A stretch of DNA of 64,000 nt from Periplaneta americana (lineage: Eukaryota; Arthropoda; Insecta; Blattodea; Blattidae). Below the pieces are notes generated by a model. The model worked only from the letters and a program-made list of their open reading frames with translations, was not told the origin of the DNA and searched no databases. Location of the stretch: contig NC_091126.1 in NCBI RefSeq assembly GCF_040183065.1, positions 147,462,204 to 147,526,203 of the forward strand. Direction: 5' to 3'. Positions 34,175 through 44,999 of this stretch are shown here, in pieces. Position 1 is the stretch's first letter. Every line of letters begins with the position of its first letter. The translations under genes were made by a program, and so were the position numbers.

Positions 34175-35265
34175 ATGACATTTATTGAATTTTCAGTTAT
34201 ATGTTAAGAGCTACTGATTTTAGGGGCTGTTAAGTCAGTAGTCTAGTACTGATATAAATTTTGTAAAGTTCTTTATAGCTGTTCGAATTTATCTTTGTAT
34301 TTCAGCAGTTTTCATTTTCCATCTCCAGATTAAATTGGTAAATTTTAATTTTTATACTGTATTTCTGTCCAATCGATTTCATCAACCCTGTTAATTTGTT
34401 ATTCTAGGAAGGAGAAGTATCTAAATATCGATAGATTGACGAATACGTCTTTGTTATTATCACTAACTAAATATTTGAAATTCCGAATATAAACATAGTT
34501 TCTCTTAATTTAAAAAAAATGCAAGTCGTGAATTGTCAACAAGGGCCTGTCATATGCTCCAACCAACCCGTGCATTGTGGCAGCATTCTTCTTTGCACTT
34601 CCTGTAAAAGTAGAGTAAAACAAATATATAGATTTAACAAAATAGCTCCTCAAGTTCCACTTTTCTCCTGACCTTTACATTGTTCAATAACATGAGTCAA
34701 GTTCATGATTCAAATAATAAAAAGTTTTTCTTTCATGATCGAGAGAAAAACGAAAATTTATGGCCTGAAGTTTGAAAGTAATAATTTCCCCATATTTTGT
34801 AAGACTGTTCTAGTTATATTGTTTACTTGCACTGACATAGTTCCACAAAGGTAGTTTAATTCTATTTGAACGAGTTTATGTTACCTAGCTGTGATGATTC
34901 CTATGTTAATGAACTAGGATCCTTATGACTTTATCAACTACACGAAAACTTCTCTATTAACACATGTTATGGAAAGAAAGAACAACAGCTAACATACTAC
35001 ACTAACATACACAATTCAACGAACTAATCTTATATGAACAAGTGAACATTTATTAACACTTCACACATGTTAATGAACATTGCAAAAGACAGTAACCTAC
35101 ATAAAATTATCTTTTTGCAAATGTGACGTCACTGTGCTGCTTGATTACTCTGCAACAGAAACATCTATTAAAATGAATAATACCACAGATTAGTGTGCTA
35201 GTTTCCATGTGTCCACATTTTTACTTGGCATTAACTTTTTATTGTTCAGTAATAACGTATATTCG
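34175..35265. other. No gene seen
   Basis: AT-rich sequence with no recognised coding or repeat structure. Confidence 0.4.
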
Positions 35266-35267
35266 AA

Positions 35268-35458
35268 TCCCGGTCAGGGCAAGTTACTTGGTTGAGGTTT
35301 TTTCCAGGGTTTTCCCTCAACCCAATACGAGAAAATGCTGGGTAACTATCGGTGTTGGACCCTGGACTCATTTCACCAGCATTATCACCTTCATATCATT
35401 CAGACACTAAATAACCTGAGATGTTGATACAACATCGTAAAATAACCCAATAAAATAA
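35268..35458 (+). repeat. tRNA-derived SINE, family C, 5'-truncated
   Basis: Starts inside the B-box (TTCGAATCCCGGTCAGGG) and then matches 18665-18914, ending AATAACCCAATAAAATAAAA. Confidence 0.87.
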
Positions 35459-35462
35459 AAAA

Positions 35463-35653
35463 ATACCATATATATGCAAATACTCTGCGCATATTCTTTT
35501 CTGGAATTTAGCAAAGAAAAACTGGAGTAAGCGCATTATTTGAAACACAAATTACAAGCAATTTTTCTTCTCTTTTTCTTTTTTAATTTTCTCTCATAAA
35601 ATTTGGGTGCGTGGATTATTCAATGGCGCAGAGTATTCACATATATATGGTAT
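35463..35653. mobile_element. MITE with about 28-bp inverted ends
   Basis: ATACCATATATATGCAAATA then CTCTGCGC at the left is mirrored by GCGCAGAGTATTCACATATA TATGGTAT at the right; 191 bases. Partial relatives lie at 10228-10297 (left half) and 50145-50212 (right half). Confidence 0.75.
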
Positions 35654-35654
35654 T

Positions 35655-36262
35655 TTTTCTTCCACTGGTGGGTACTGATAATTTTGAAATGGTTGAAAGA
35701 TTTGTGTACCTTGGTACAGATGTTAACAATTGTAACAAAGGTAACAGCGAGATACAACATCGAATAATGGCTGGCAATAGGGCTTACTATGCCAAAATCA
35801 AGCTCATGAAGTCACGCTTTCTGTCAAGAAACACTAAGCTGAAAATATACAAAACTCTTATTAGACCTGTGGTAACTTATGGTGCCGAGACATGGAATAT
35901 ATCAACTAGTGATACAAATAGATTTAGAATTTTTGAAAGGAAAATAGTAAGAAGGATCTATGGACCAGTCTACGAACAAGGTTTTTGGCGAATAAGAACA
36001 AATCATGAAATCAACGAAATCCTTGAGAATGAGGACATGGATTGGGCATGTGGAGAGAATGGCAGAAGATCGAATGCCTAAGCGCATTTATAAGTCGAGC
36101 ATGAAGGGAAGGCGACTAAAAGGTAGACCACGTAACCGTTGGAAGGACGGAGTCGAAACAGACTTGAGAATTCTGAATGTTAGAGGATGGAGGAACACTG
36201 CATTAGACCAAGGGAAATGGAGGAGCGTCGTGAAGCAGGCTAAAGCTCACCCAGAGCTGTAA
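35655..36262 (+). pseudogene. LINE ORF2 C-terminal fragment, one frameshift
   Basis: First frame (to 36081): FEMVERFVYLGTDVNNCNKG, YKTLIRPVVTYGAETWNIS, FERKIVRRIYGPV. Second frame (to 36262): WIGHVERMAEDRMPKRIYKS, RRLKGRPRNRWKDGVETDLR. The YGAETW, RRIYGP and GRPRxRW blocks are the usual order in this LINE group. The shift is near 36030. Catalytic RT motifs are missing, and the 3' end carries AGAAGAAGAAG. Confidence 0.82.
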
Positions 36263-36449
36263 TGCCAGAAGAAGAAGGTGGGTACTGATTTATCATTATT
36301 TACCTAATGTTGTCCTCTAAAAGTAACGTCATAATTGCCGCCATAGCATTTCCCTTGGTGCACCATGTGAAGCAATCAATATAGCACCTTAGTGATGATT
36401 AGGGCTCGGATTTCTAAGATGATGATGATGATGATGATGAAGATGATGA

Positions 36450-36775
36450 TAATAACAATAATAATCCGTGGCAACACAGCCCATGAAGGGCCCAGAATGA
36501 ACAGCCGGTGGCTGGCCTCACATTCACATGCCAAAGCAGAGGTGAACGATCATCGTGTGGTTAGCACGATGATCCTCCCTGCCATTATAGTAGGTTTTCG
36601 CAACTGGATTTCATCTAACGTAGCTCCCCAAATGCATCACGATGCTGGGTGGGCACCAGTCCCATACACTGGCCAACATTTCATGAGAAAATTTATTCCC
36701 CCATACGGATTCGAACCAGCACGCATTCCATAACATGAGTCCTAGGCAGGATGCCTTAGACCATGACGCCACGGG
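36450..36775 (-). repeat. tRNA-derived SINE, family B, reverse copy
   Basis: Reverse complement of the 10303-10640 family: ATGAAGGGCCCAGAATGAAC at the left, GGTTCGAA-type B-box (GGATTCGAACCAGC) and CCTAGGCAGGATGCCTTAGA at the right. A (GATGAT)n run lies just left at 36416-36446. Confidence 0.85.
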
Positions 36776-36784
36776 GTTTTCTAA

Positions 36785-37430
36785 GATATGTCATATATGT
36801 CACAAACTTGAGTTAAATTAAACCCCTTTCTATTTTCCTGAATATGATAACATGGTTTTTGTTGATCATGTAAGTACATATTTTATCATACCTCAGCATT
36901 AACACTAGAACGTCGAATGGGACAAGTATTACCTATGCCCCATTTCGAAAATCAACTACATGCAGATGGAATGAATTCGTGTCTGTTGTATTCTGTCTGG
37001 CTCTAAGAGTTTTCATTATTTAAAGACATCTTCCACCTATGTAAATTTGAACATCCTGCCTTAAGTAATTGAGTCATTATATATTCACTACTACAGAACG
37101 ATGGATGGGACATATCTGTCCCATTCTTATAGTTCATTATGAACTTATTGCATACATGCCGTTCGACTTTAAACTTTCTTGTGGACTAATGATGTGTATT
37201 GCAAAGCATCTCTCTTTGTTTTTCCAGTTTATTTTCCTAAATATTTCATATAGCTAGAGGGTCTGAGACCATTGCTAAGTAAAGCAATCCATCTCTAACT
37301 TGGTCAGAGGAGCTCTTTGTGGTGAATTGTGTGGATATAAAAAATGTCACATATAAATAAATTTCTTGCCGTTCTAAACATTACAATTATAATTGAATGT
37401 ATTGTTCATTGGATTATATAATTTGCATAA
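36785..37430. other. No gene seen
   Basis: No recognised coding or repeat structure. Confidence 0.4.
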
Positions 37431-37435
37431 AATAA

Positions 37436-38409
37436 TACGTGGTACATTCATTAAGTTCTGAGACTGAGGGCATAGTGGCGGTGCACTAGAACGGATAGGT
37501 GGCGCCGTGATATGGTACCTTGTCAGTTAGTCTCTCGTCCCAGCATCATACAGTTACGTGCATATAGTGTAAGCAGAACTACAGTCATTGTTGTGACGGT
37601 GATTTGAATGCGCGCGTCAGAACTCGAGTATGTTGCAGTTTGAGCAACTGGCAAACGTCACGTTCTGTCAGAAATTAGGCGAAACTGCTATAACCGATCA
37701 TAACTGGAGACGAAATATGGTGTTTCCTTTACGATCCGCAAATGAAGTGACAATCCACCACCTGTAAAACGCCATTATTTCCACGACAGAAAAATCCGCA
37801 ACAAGACAGGTCAAAAGGCAAGGTGATGCTTTAACAGTTTTTTTTTTATTCAAATGGAATTGTTCACATAGAATTCATCCCACAAGGTGCAACTGTAGAT
37901 AAGATCCTCTACAAAGAGATTCTTGGCCGTTTACGCAATTCAATTCGTCGTAAGCGTCCTGAGCTTTGGCATAGGAAGAATTGGCTGTTGCTACACATCA
38001 ACGCCCCTGCACATCGCTCCATCCTTGTCCAAGAGGAACTTGCAAGGCAACAGGTCGCTGTTTTGCCACACCCTCCGTACTCACCTGATCTCGCACCATG
38101 CGATTTTTTTTTCTCTTTCCCCTCAAGAAATCAATCCTACGTGGGCGTAATTTTTATGCAGCCGAAAAGGTCATGACTGCCACAAGAGAAGCCGTACAGC
38201 ATCTTCCTGCCAACATCTTTCAGCAGTGCTTCCAGCAGCTACACCAACGTTGGCAGACGTGCATAGCGGCCAACGGCGACTATATTGAGGGAGGATGTCG
38301 ATCTGTTTAAGTGTACGCCATATCACACGGCATCTTCTGAGACATCCAGATTCTTGTGGGTGCCTACCCTTCAGGCATCAGTGTCAGAACTTAATGACTG
38401 TACCACGTA
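37436..38409 (+). mobile_element. mariner element, internally deleted
   Basis: The inverted ends TACGTGGTACATTCATTAAG and CTTAATGACTGTACCACGTA are clear, and include terminal TA. It is about 974 bases against about 1.3 kb for complete mariners. Confidence 0.88.
37690..38310 (+). pseudogene. mariner transposase remnant
   Basis: Frames in order: ITGDE-like first catalytic region near 37705 (TTGDEIWCFLYDPQMK), GKVML near 37820, then NWLLLHINAPAHRSILVQEE, VAVLPHPPYSPDLAPCDFF and ATREAVQHLPANIFQQCFQQ LHQRW, ending GDYIEGGCRSV. The second catalytic D is replaced by I in HINAPAH (usually HDNAPAH); the third (APCD) is kept. The N-terminal DNA-binding domain is largely missing, and several frameshifts are present. 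Confidence 0.85.
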
Positions 38410-38660
38410 TAAATGGCTCATTGGCAAAGTACACGAAAATCAATAGTGACTCCTATCCAGGAAACCTCCAAAAATGAATTCGAGGATAAGAATGACAATG
38501 ACAAATTTAGTTTATTGTCCAAGCCGCAGCACTGTTAGTTCATCATGAGACACTGAAAATGATGTGTCATCAACAAATACCAGCAAGTAACAATATTTTA
38601 TTAGCCTATCTGTTGTATACAAAATTATACCTTTAAACATTATTCATGCATTGATAATAT

Positions 38661-39386
38661 TGTGGTGGCAGGCCGAACATTCTAGTCGTGCCTGGCGCCG
38701 TCGAGGAGTTTCGCGCACGTCTGGGGAGAAGGAAGGCGCGGGGAAGCAGAACTCGAGCTTCGGTGGACACTTCAGCATGGCGCGGGGAAAGAAGACTGCG
38801 GTCCCGGCACAGAGTTCGCGACGAAGTAAGGAAATGTCTGGAGACCGATTGTTGCAGGTTCCAGAGGCTTCGCGACTCAGAAGATTTGGGAACGTGTGAT
38901 TAAATAAATAAATAAAAGCACGAGCAGCCTTCAAAGTCAGTCAGTTAGTTTGTCAGCTGTGAGAGAGCTAGCTAGTCTTCAAGCCTTGGAGGTGAACCTG
39001 AGTTCGATGTGCAGTGAACTTGAGTAGGCCCAGCAGCATCCAGTCTTGGGTTCGAAGTGCAGTGAACTTTACTGGAAGTCTTGGGTTCGAAGTGCAGTGA
39101 ACTATATCTGGAAGGCTTGGGGTTCGCTGTACCATGAACTTGAGTGAGTGAGCTAGAAGAACTAGCCAAGGCAAACGAACTGTGAACTGACAGTTTTGTT
39201 TTGTACGTAGTGCTTTGGGAACATTAGTTGAAATTAGGAGTACATTGTTGTTCTTCTCAATAATACACGTGAATTGTCATTGTCGTTTGGTGGAGTGCAA
39301 TAACGATTACTATGTTGCTGTGTTGAGTGGAATACCCATTGTTGATGGGTAAATGAAAGTCGCATTATTGTTTTATAAAAGTTACA
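38661..39386 (+). repeat. Solo LTR
   Basis: The 726-base sequence starts TGTGG, ends GTTACA and is flanked by ATAT on both sides (38657-38660 and 39387-39390), a 4-bp target duplication. It is clearly homologous to the two LTRs at 41471-42199 and 44232-44991 (shared GTAAGGAAATGTCTGGAGAC, GTGATTAAATAAATAAA, and GGAATACCCATTGTTGA). Internal GAAGTGCAGTGAACT motifs recur four times. The solo state indicates recombination between the LTRs of a full element. Confidence 0.9.
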
Positions 39387-39579
39387 ATATAGTGATCTAA
39401 TTTTTAATATTTTATGTTTCATATAATGATAAAGTTGTTCAGGACTGCAAGACACTGTTGATAAGCAAGATACCAAACTCCTAGACTCAATGGCCGTCCA
39501 CATTTCATAACACATCTGCTGCAGTTTGTGATGGTTTTAGTAGTAATTATGCAAATAATTCAAGAGTTCCAATTATTAT

Positions 39580-40020
39580 TTCAGCTTCAGCACGTGGAGG
39601 CAGACATCATCGTCAAGGTAGAGGTAGGACCTATGCTCAGTTTTTGGTTCTAAGGTCGATAATCATAGTTCAGGGTGGCACTGAATGGAAAGTTGTGAAA
39701 ACTGGCAATACAAACTCTGAAAAACAAGCCTTCTAAAATATTCTAAAAAGAACTGGGCCAACACTCCATGCCAAGAGTCATATAACTGATGACTGAGTTT
39801 TGAGTGCATGGAAACTAATAATAGATTGCCAAACTCTAAAATATATCAAGAAATGTACTGAAACCAAAGTTCGTGGACAGATGAAGGATGACTGTTGGTC
39901 CATGGCTGTGGAGGAGCTTGAGGCTTTTATCAGAATTTAGTATATGTGGAGAGCATTTGGAGCTAAATTCGGACCTGAACCTACAGGAATTGGACCCAAA
40001 GTTACCAGTGTTCAGTAATA
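39580..40020 (+). pseudogene. Possible piggyBac-like transposase scrap
   Basis: Broken frames give KVRGQMKDDCWSMAVEELEA FIRI then WRAFGAK, resembling the MSxEEIxAFIGxxxxxG segment of piggyBac-type (DDE_Tnp_1_7) proteins. No catalytic residue can be placed. Confidence 0.35.
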
Positions 40021-40780
40021 TTGGTGTTATTACATGATTTTTCCAGTCCATAACTGGTTGCTCAGCCAAATGAGCTGATAGAGGGGCCCAGGAAAATTTT
40101 GTCGGCCATTTCTAGCCAATTTCAAATTGTGACACTAATTAATAACCTCTGTAGTTCAAAGTGTCATTAAATAAAAAACTACTCACTCACTACTGGAGTT
40201 CAACTCTCAGTGGATGAGACATCCGTGTTAAGCCCAGTGGGCTAAGATACAGGTAGATCACATCATTGGGCAGCACTTCTATGACGACACCCTGGCAGGT
40301 GATCAGTACCTTCATTTCATTTAGCAATGCCATCAATATGACTTACAATTTGGTTGCAGCAGGGCTTGTCACAACAATATGTGCAGAATCATTCCTACAA
40401 TGCTTCCCAGAACAGTGCCCTCAGTCTTGGAATGAACTTTGGGAAACCGTAAATTGAAAGTTCACTGTTCTACAATCAGGGTTGCCAGATATCTTTAGTC
40501 AAAATAAGGGACAGATGCGTTTGAAAGAGCTTGCATCCTACAAATATGATGTCGGTAACAAATTCATCGCAATTAATAATTTCACCAGCAATTCATTCAA
40601 ATAAAAGCCTTCTTTTTAAATATTCATTAACACAATATAGAAATGTACATTTTAATTTTTGCATTCATATCTCATTAATCTTAACTTTCATTACAGATAA
40701 CAGCATTCTACACTTTTGTTTTTCAACAACACTATGAACTATGAAACTATGTATGACTTGAGGTTTTCCCGGCATTTGAT

Positions 40781-40955
40781 GTAGAATAACTGTTCTCGGG
40801 TTCTCAGTCAGGTGAGTTGGAGATCAGCTTCCAAGCTTTCGACGGCTAGCTGAGATCTTCTTCATTCCCTGAAGAAGATGGCAGAGCTAGCCGTCGAAAG
40901 CTTGGAAGCTGATCTCCAACTCACCTGGCTGAGAACCCGAGAAGAGTTATTCTAC
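40781..40955. mobile_element. Foldback repeat with arms of about 85 bp
   Basis: GTAGAATAACTGTTCTCGGG at the left is mirrored at the right (CCCGAGAAGAGTTATTCTAC), and GAGATCAGCTTCCAAGCTTT CGACGGCTAGCT is mirrored around the centre at about 40868. Confidence 0.88.
40866..40912 (+). ncRNA. Hammerhead-like core in foldback right arm
   Basis: CCTGAAGAAGATGGC, AGAGCTA loop, GCCGTCGAAAGC. CUGAAGA is a permitted CUGANGA core; stem II GAUGGC/GCCGUC is six pairs with one wobble, then GAAA, then stem III AGCUU/AAGCU. The base at the cleavage position would be G, which does not cleave, and stem I is not formed. Again there is one extra base before stem II. Confidence 0.35.
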
Positions 40956-40959
40956 TCTG

Positions 40960-41465
40960 AAACTAATTTTTACAGTCAATATTACAGAATCTTTTGCTGA
41001 TCAACTTACATTATTTTAACTTCAGAGAGAAAATTCTACCAAACTCAGTAACTCAGAAATATAAAACTACAAAAATAAAATTTTAAATATCACCACCATC
41101 ACCATCTACAGCAGCATAATTTATTACAGGCCTATATTATGCATTAATTATTCCTTTTCACTGCACACAAGAAATAATAAGTTCGACTTGAGTTACAGAT
41201 TACAACAAATTAATGTTTGCGGAGGTCTAGAATTCACACCTTCGCCACACTACTGCAAAGTGAACCACTTGCCCACTTTCAAATCTTTCCCCTTACAACT
41301 GCCCGTCATTTTAAATTTAAACACTGGCAGTTAAAGCCCCTATCAATTTGTTGAAATTAAATTTTGAGTAACCTTATGAACCTGGTGTCACCAAGCAGTG
41401 TGAGATAACACAAAATAATTTTAAAAATTTATTTATTACAATGTGAAAAGTTGACCCGAAATTAT
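40960..41465. other. No gene seen
   Basis: AT-rich sequence with no recognised structure. Confidence 0.4.
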
Positions 41466-41470
41466 CATAT

Positions 41471-42199
41471 TGTGGCAACTCTGCTGGAAGATTCTCGTTG
41501 CATCAAGAGTCTACACACGTGTCCGGTGAAGAGGGAGGCGAGACTCAAGCTCCGGTGGGCACTGGGCGAGGCGCAGAGAGGGAAAAGAAGATGGCAGTCC
41601 AGTCGCAGAGCGAAGGGGACGGAAGTAAGGAAATGTCTGGAGACCAACTGTTGCGGGTTCCAGAAGCTACGCGACACACTACATTCGAGAACATGTGATT
41701 AAATAAATAAACCGCGAGCAGCCTTCAAGGTGTCAGTTTAGTTCAGCCAGTCACCTGCGAGCAAGCTAGTTAGCGGAGACGTATCCAGTGGATCTGAGTT
41801 CGAGATGCAGTGAACTTGAGTAACTGTGGCAGCGTCCGGAAATCTTGCGTTAGAAGTGCAGTGGACTGTCTCTGGAAGTCTTGGGTTCGAAGTACAGTGA
41901 ACTGTGTCTGGAAGGCTTGGGGTTCGACGTACAGTGAACTTGAGTGAGCTAGATGAACTAGCCAAGGCGAACGAACTGTGAACTGAGAACTGACAGTTCT
42001 GTTTTGTAAATAATGCTTTGTGAACATTAGTTGAGATTAGGAGTACATTGTTGTTCTTCTCAATAATCCACTGAATAGTCATTGTCGCCCTGTGGAGTGC
42101 AATAACGACTGCTGTGTTGAGTGGAATACCCATTGTTGACGGGTGTGTGGTGGTTGTTGAAATAAAATTCACATCATTGTTGTTGTTTAAATGTTACAA
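41471..42199 (+). repeat. 5' LTR
   Basis: Starts TGTGGCAACT and ends GTTACA. Contains a polyadenylation-like AATAAA context (TGATTAAATAAATAAACC near 41697-41713). Over most of its length it matches the 3' LTR, with scattered substitutions and short indels. Confidence 0.9.
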
Positions 42200-43084
42200 G
42201 TGGTGTCAGAAGTGGACGGACGTAATAACATAATGGATAACCCTACGCTACAGCAGATCCTGCAAGCCATCACAGACATGAACAAACACATCAGTGAAGT
42301 GAAAAGCGACATAAGTGGAGTGAAAAGCGACATATATGGAGTGAAAGGCGACATAAGTGAAGTAAAAATAGACATGAAGAACGATATTAGTGAGGTGAAA
42401 AACGACATAAGTGAAGTAAAAACGAAGATTAAAAATGATGTTGCTATGCAAATTGGTAGCGTTTCGGCCCATGTGGATGGAATTGTTACCATTGTGAAGG
42501 ATGAACTTAAAGCCGATTTCGACAAACTAAACGAGAATTTCGCAACTGTAAATATAGCAGTGGCCGAACTGAGACAGGACATAGACCATTTCGACGGCAA
42601 AATTCGCGCTCTCGAGCATCGTCAAGAGCAGACGAGTGAGTTGCTGGATAAAAATGTTGAAGAAAACAAGCACATACTCGCGTTAGTGGATAGCCAGGCT
42701 AGAGAACAAAAACAGATAATTGCCGAAGAGGTTCGATGTACCGTGGAAAAATCGGCCACAGAATTAAGGACCCCATACAGTGGCTCTGTGGAATCGACGC
42801 CTCCAGCCAGACATTCGAACGTCAAGATGCCGAAGTTCGATGGAACGACGCCCTGGGAAATATTCTGGTGCCAATTCGAGGCTATCGCTGAGCACAATGG
42901 GTGGATGCCAGCAGAGAAAACTACTCAGCTGCTGGCCGTGCTTCAGGGACAGGCATTGGAGATTCTTCACAGCGTCCCAGAAAAGGGGACAGCCGCTGAG
43001 ATAATGGAGGCCTTGGAGGGACGTTATGGTGACCAACTTGCGGCAGCATTTAGGACCCAACTGAAAACGAGGGTCCAACAGTAA
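42191..43084 (+). CDS. gag polyprotein, N-terminal and capsid part
   Basis: The frame is open for 297 codons to a TAA at 43082-43084. The first ATG overlaps the LTR end and primer site, so the real start is more likely Met15 (MDNPTLQQILQAI, about 42233). Residues 25-90 are a coiled coil of repeated 7-residue units such as ISEVKSD / ISGVKSD / IYGVKGD. Residues 205-290 (KMPKFDGTTPWEIFWCQFEA, then LLAVLQGQALEILHSVP, then LEGRYGDQLAAAFRTQL) are the retrotransposon gag/capsid domain (F(D/S)G...W..F...A..L...L.G.A). Gag assembles the particle that packages element RNA. The stop follows FRTQLKTRVQQ, and similar gag sequence (VEQLAHKALRGLPPNFV-like) continues after it, so the TAA is probably a point mutation. 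Confidence 0.85.
   Translation: MLQVVSEVDGRNNIMDNPTLQQILQAITDMNKHISEVKSDISGVKSDIYGVKGDISEVKIDMKNDISEVKNDISEVKTKIKNDVAMQIGSVSAHVDGIVTIVKDELKADFDKLNENFATVNIAVAELRQDIDHFDGKIRALEHRQEQTSELLDKNVEENKHILALVDSQAREQKQIIAEEVRCTVEKSATELRTPYSGSVESTPPARHSNVKMPKFDGTTPWEIFWCQFEAIAEHNGWMPAEKTTQLLAVLQGQALEILHSVPEKGTAAEIMEALEGRYGDQLAAAFRTQLKTRVQQ
42202..42216 (+). promoter_or_regulatory. Primer binding site, tRNA-Leu type
   Basis: TGGTGTCAGAAGTGG lies just after the LTR. It is complementary, with about one mismatch, to the 3' end of animal tRNA-Leu (…CACTCCTGACACCA). The position and TGG start are as expected for minus-strand priming. Confidence 0.75.
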
Positions 43085-43720
43085 CAGGAGTCCCTACAAG
43101 AATTTGTGATGGTGGTGGAACAACTGGCCCATAAGGCTCTCAGGGGCCTACCTCCTAACTTCGTCGCTGGAGAGGTGGCATATACCTTCGTCTGCAGAGT
43201 CCGCAACCCCGAAATCAGGCAAAAACTCCTTTGGCTGAGCATCACACCATCAACAAAGCTCTGACAGCGGCCTCATGATGGAGGCAGCCAAATTGATGGC
43301 AGAAGTCTCAACACCGCACTGGATTAGGAGCATCATGGCGGTCGATGTTGAGGGATGCAACCGACGGAGACGAGGAGCGCCCACCTGCTGGTCCTGTGGC
43401 AGATCGGACACTTAAGGAGGGACTGCGACCGATCTGACCACAGGCAGGAGAGAGACGTGGCCGATGTCGAGGAGAGCCAACAGTTACCGGAGCAGTGAAG
43501 ATGACGGGCGCCCACCTGCTGATCCTGTGGTGAACCTGGGCACTTACGGAGGGACTGCGACCGATCTGGCTACAGTCAGGAGAGAGAGGGGGCCGATGCG
43601 AGAAGGGGCACGTCAGCGCTGTCATCACCGTTCCCTCGGCTAATTCTGAAGCCAGTCAACAGAAGATGCGACGATGGGCTGAATGCTGAAGGACGGATAA
43701 GAGGCCGTCCATGCAAAGTA
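43085..43720 (+). pseudogene. gag C-terminal part with two zinc-knuckle remnants
   Basis: After the stop, EQLAHKALRGLPP and AYTFVCRVRNPEIRQKLLWL continue the capsid domain with a frame change near 43250. Two related stretches follow, near 43385 (CWSCGRSDT) and 43525 (SCGEPGHLRRDCDRS). The second is a recognisable C-x2-C-x4-H-x4-C nucleocapsid knuckle with its first Cys intact but a stop beside it. Both carry stops or shifts. Confidence 0.7.
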
Positions 43721-43723
43721 CTG

Positions 43724-44131
43724 GTGGACACCGGGGCGACTCTCACTATCGCCAGGCCAGAAATCGTGCATGGCCTGCCTGGGAGGACGCCGCTGCGTCG
43801 ATATGAGCTCTGTACCACTTCAGGCAAGAGCTTGCCCATCCAGAGGGAGGTCTTCCTGGATCTGACATTGGGGAAGAGGAGACTGGAGATGTGGGTGTTC
43901 GTCGCCAACATCACTGAGGACGTCGTCCTGGGACTCGACACCATGTGGTTACTTGATGCAACGGTGGACATTCGGCGCCGTATACTCCGTTTTGGTCAGG
44001 ATGAAGTGTTCCTGATGGATGCCGAAGACCAAACCATGGTCAGCGGGCTCTCCTTGGAGGGTCAAGTAGAAGAGCAAGAGCGCCCACGCAGTACGAGCAA
44101 TCGCCGCCCAGCCAAGCCCAGGATGGGATGA
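43724..44131 (+). pseudogene. Retroviral-type aspartic protease domain
   Basis: Reads (V)DTGATLTIARPEIVHGLPGR at its start, with the D-T-G-A active-site loop and a V just before it. It continues FLDLTLGKRRLEMWVFVANI, then EDVVLGLDTMWLLDATVDIR, the LG(L/M)D flap-side motif typical of Ty3/gypsy proteases, which cut Gag-Pol. The upstream frame is broken, so it cannot be made as a Gag fusion here. It ends 100 bases before the 3' LTR with no pol following. Confidence 0.8.
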
Positions 44132-44231
44132 CACCACCATAAGGAGGGAGCAGCTGGAGGACCCAAATGTTGGACCATCTAGCGGCCTACCAAGGGACTG
44201 TCCAGGACGAACAGTCCTAAGGAGGGAGCAA

Positions 44232-44991
44232 TTGGCAACCGTGCTGGAAGATTCTCGTTGCCTCGGGAGTCTACACACGCGTCCAGCGGAGAAGGAAGAG
44301 CAGGAGGCAAGGCTCGAGCTCCGGTGGGTGTTGGGCGCGGCGCGGAGAGGGGAAAGAAGATGGTGGTCACGTCGCGGAGTGAAGGGGATGGAAGTAAGGA
44401 AATGTCTGGAGACTGATTGTTGCGGGTTCCAGAAGCTACGCGACACGGTACATTCGAAAATGTGTGATTAAATAAATAAACTGCAAGCAGCCTTCAAGGT
44501 GTCAGTTTAGTTCAGTCAATCAGCTGCGAGCGAGCCAGTTAGCGGAGACGTATCCAGTGGATCTGAGTTCGAGGTGCAGTGAACTTGAGTAACTGTGATA
44601 GTATCCAGGCGAAGGCAACGCGTCCGAAAGTTTCGGGTTAGAAGTGCAGTGGACTATCTCTGGAAGTCTTGAGTTCGAAGTACAGTGAACTGTGTCTGGA
44701 AGGCTTGGGGTTCGACGTACAGTGAACTTGAGTGAGTGAGCTAGAAGAAGTAGCCAAGGCGAACGAACTGTGAACTGTGGACTGACAGTTTTGTTTTGTT
44801 AATAGTGCTTTGTGAACATTAGTTGAGATTAGGAGTACATTGTTGTTCTTCTCAATAATCCACATGAATAGTCATTGTCGTTCTGTGGAGTGTAATAACG
44901 ACTGCTGTGTTGAGTGGAATACCCATTGTTGACAGGTGTGTGGTTGTTGTTGAAATAAAAGACACATCATTGTTGTTAAATAAAAGTTACA
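44232..44991 (+). repeat. 3' LTR
   Basis: Starts (T)TGGCAACCGTGCTGGAAG and ends AAAAGTTACA. A purine-rich AAGGAGGGAGCA just before it (44218-44229) is a likely polypurine tract, and the same AAGGAGGGAGCA occurs at 44142-44153. It has about 20 extra bases near 44595-44625 compared with the 5' LTR. Confidence 0.9.
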
Positions 44992-44999
44992 GTATTTTA

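Larger units (their letters stand above)
41471..44991 (+). mobile_element. LTR retrotransposon lacking RT and integrase
   Basis: Two LTRs in direct orientation bracket a 2.03-kb internal region with primer binding site, gag, zinc-knuckle and aspartic protease parts. No reverse transcriptase, RNase H or integrase motif (YxDD, DDE) is present between the protease and the 3' LTR. Complete elements of this kind would be about 2-3 kb longer. Probably a Ty3/gypsy-type derivative, judged from the gag-to-protease layout, short 4-bp duplications and a tRNA-Leu-type primer site; no pol remains to prove it. The flanks ATAT and GTAT agree in 3 of 4 bases. Confidence 0.85.

Noticed and set aside
38644-38934. 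ORFs of 70-96 codons on both strands of a GC-richer block
   Set aside because: They lie inside the solo LTR and recur as shadows in the other two LTRs; no protein family features.
40266-40457. 63-codon ORF with a YDDTLAGDQYL-like stretch resembling mariner
   Set aside because: Only about a dozen residues match the pattern, too little to call.
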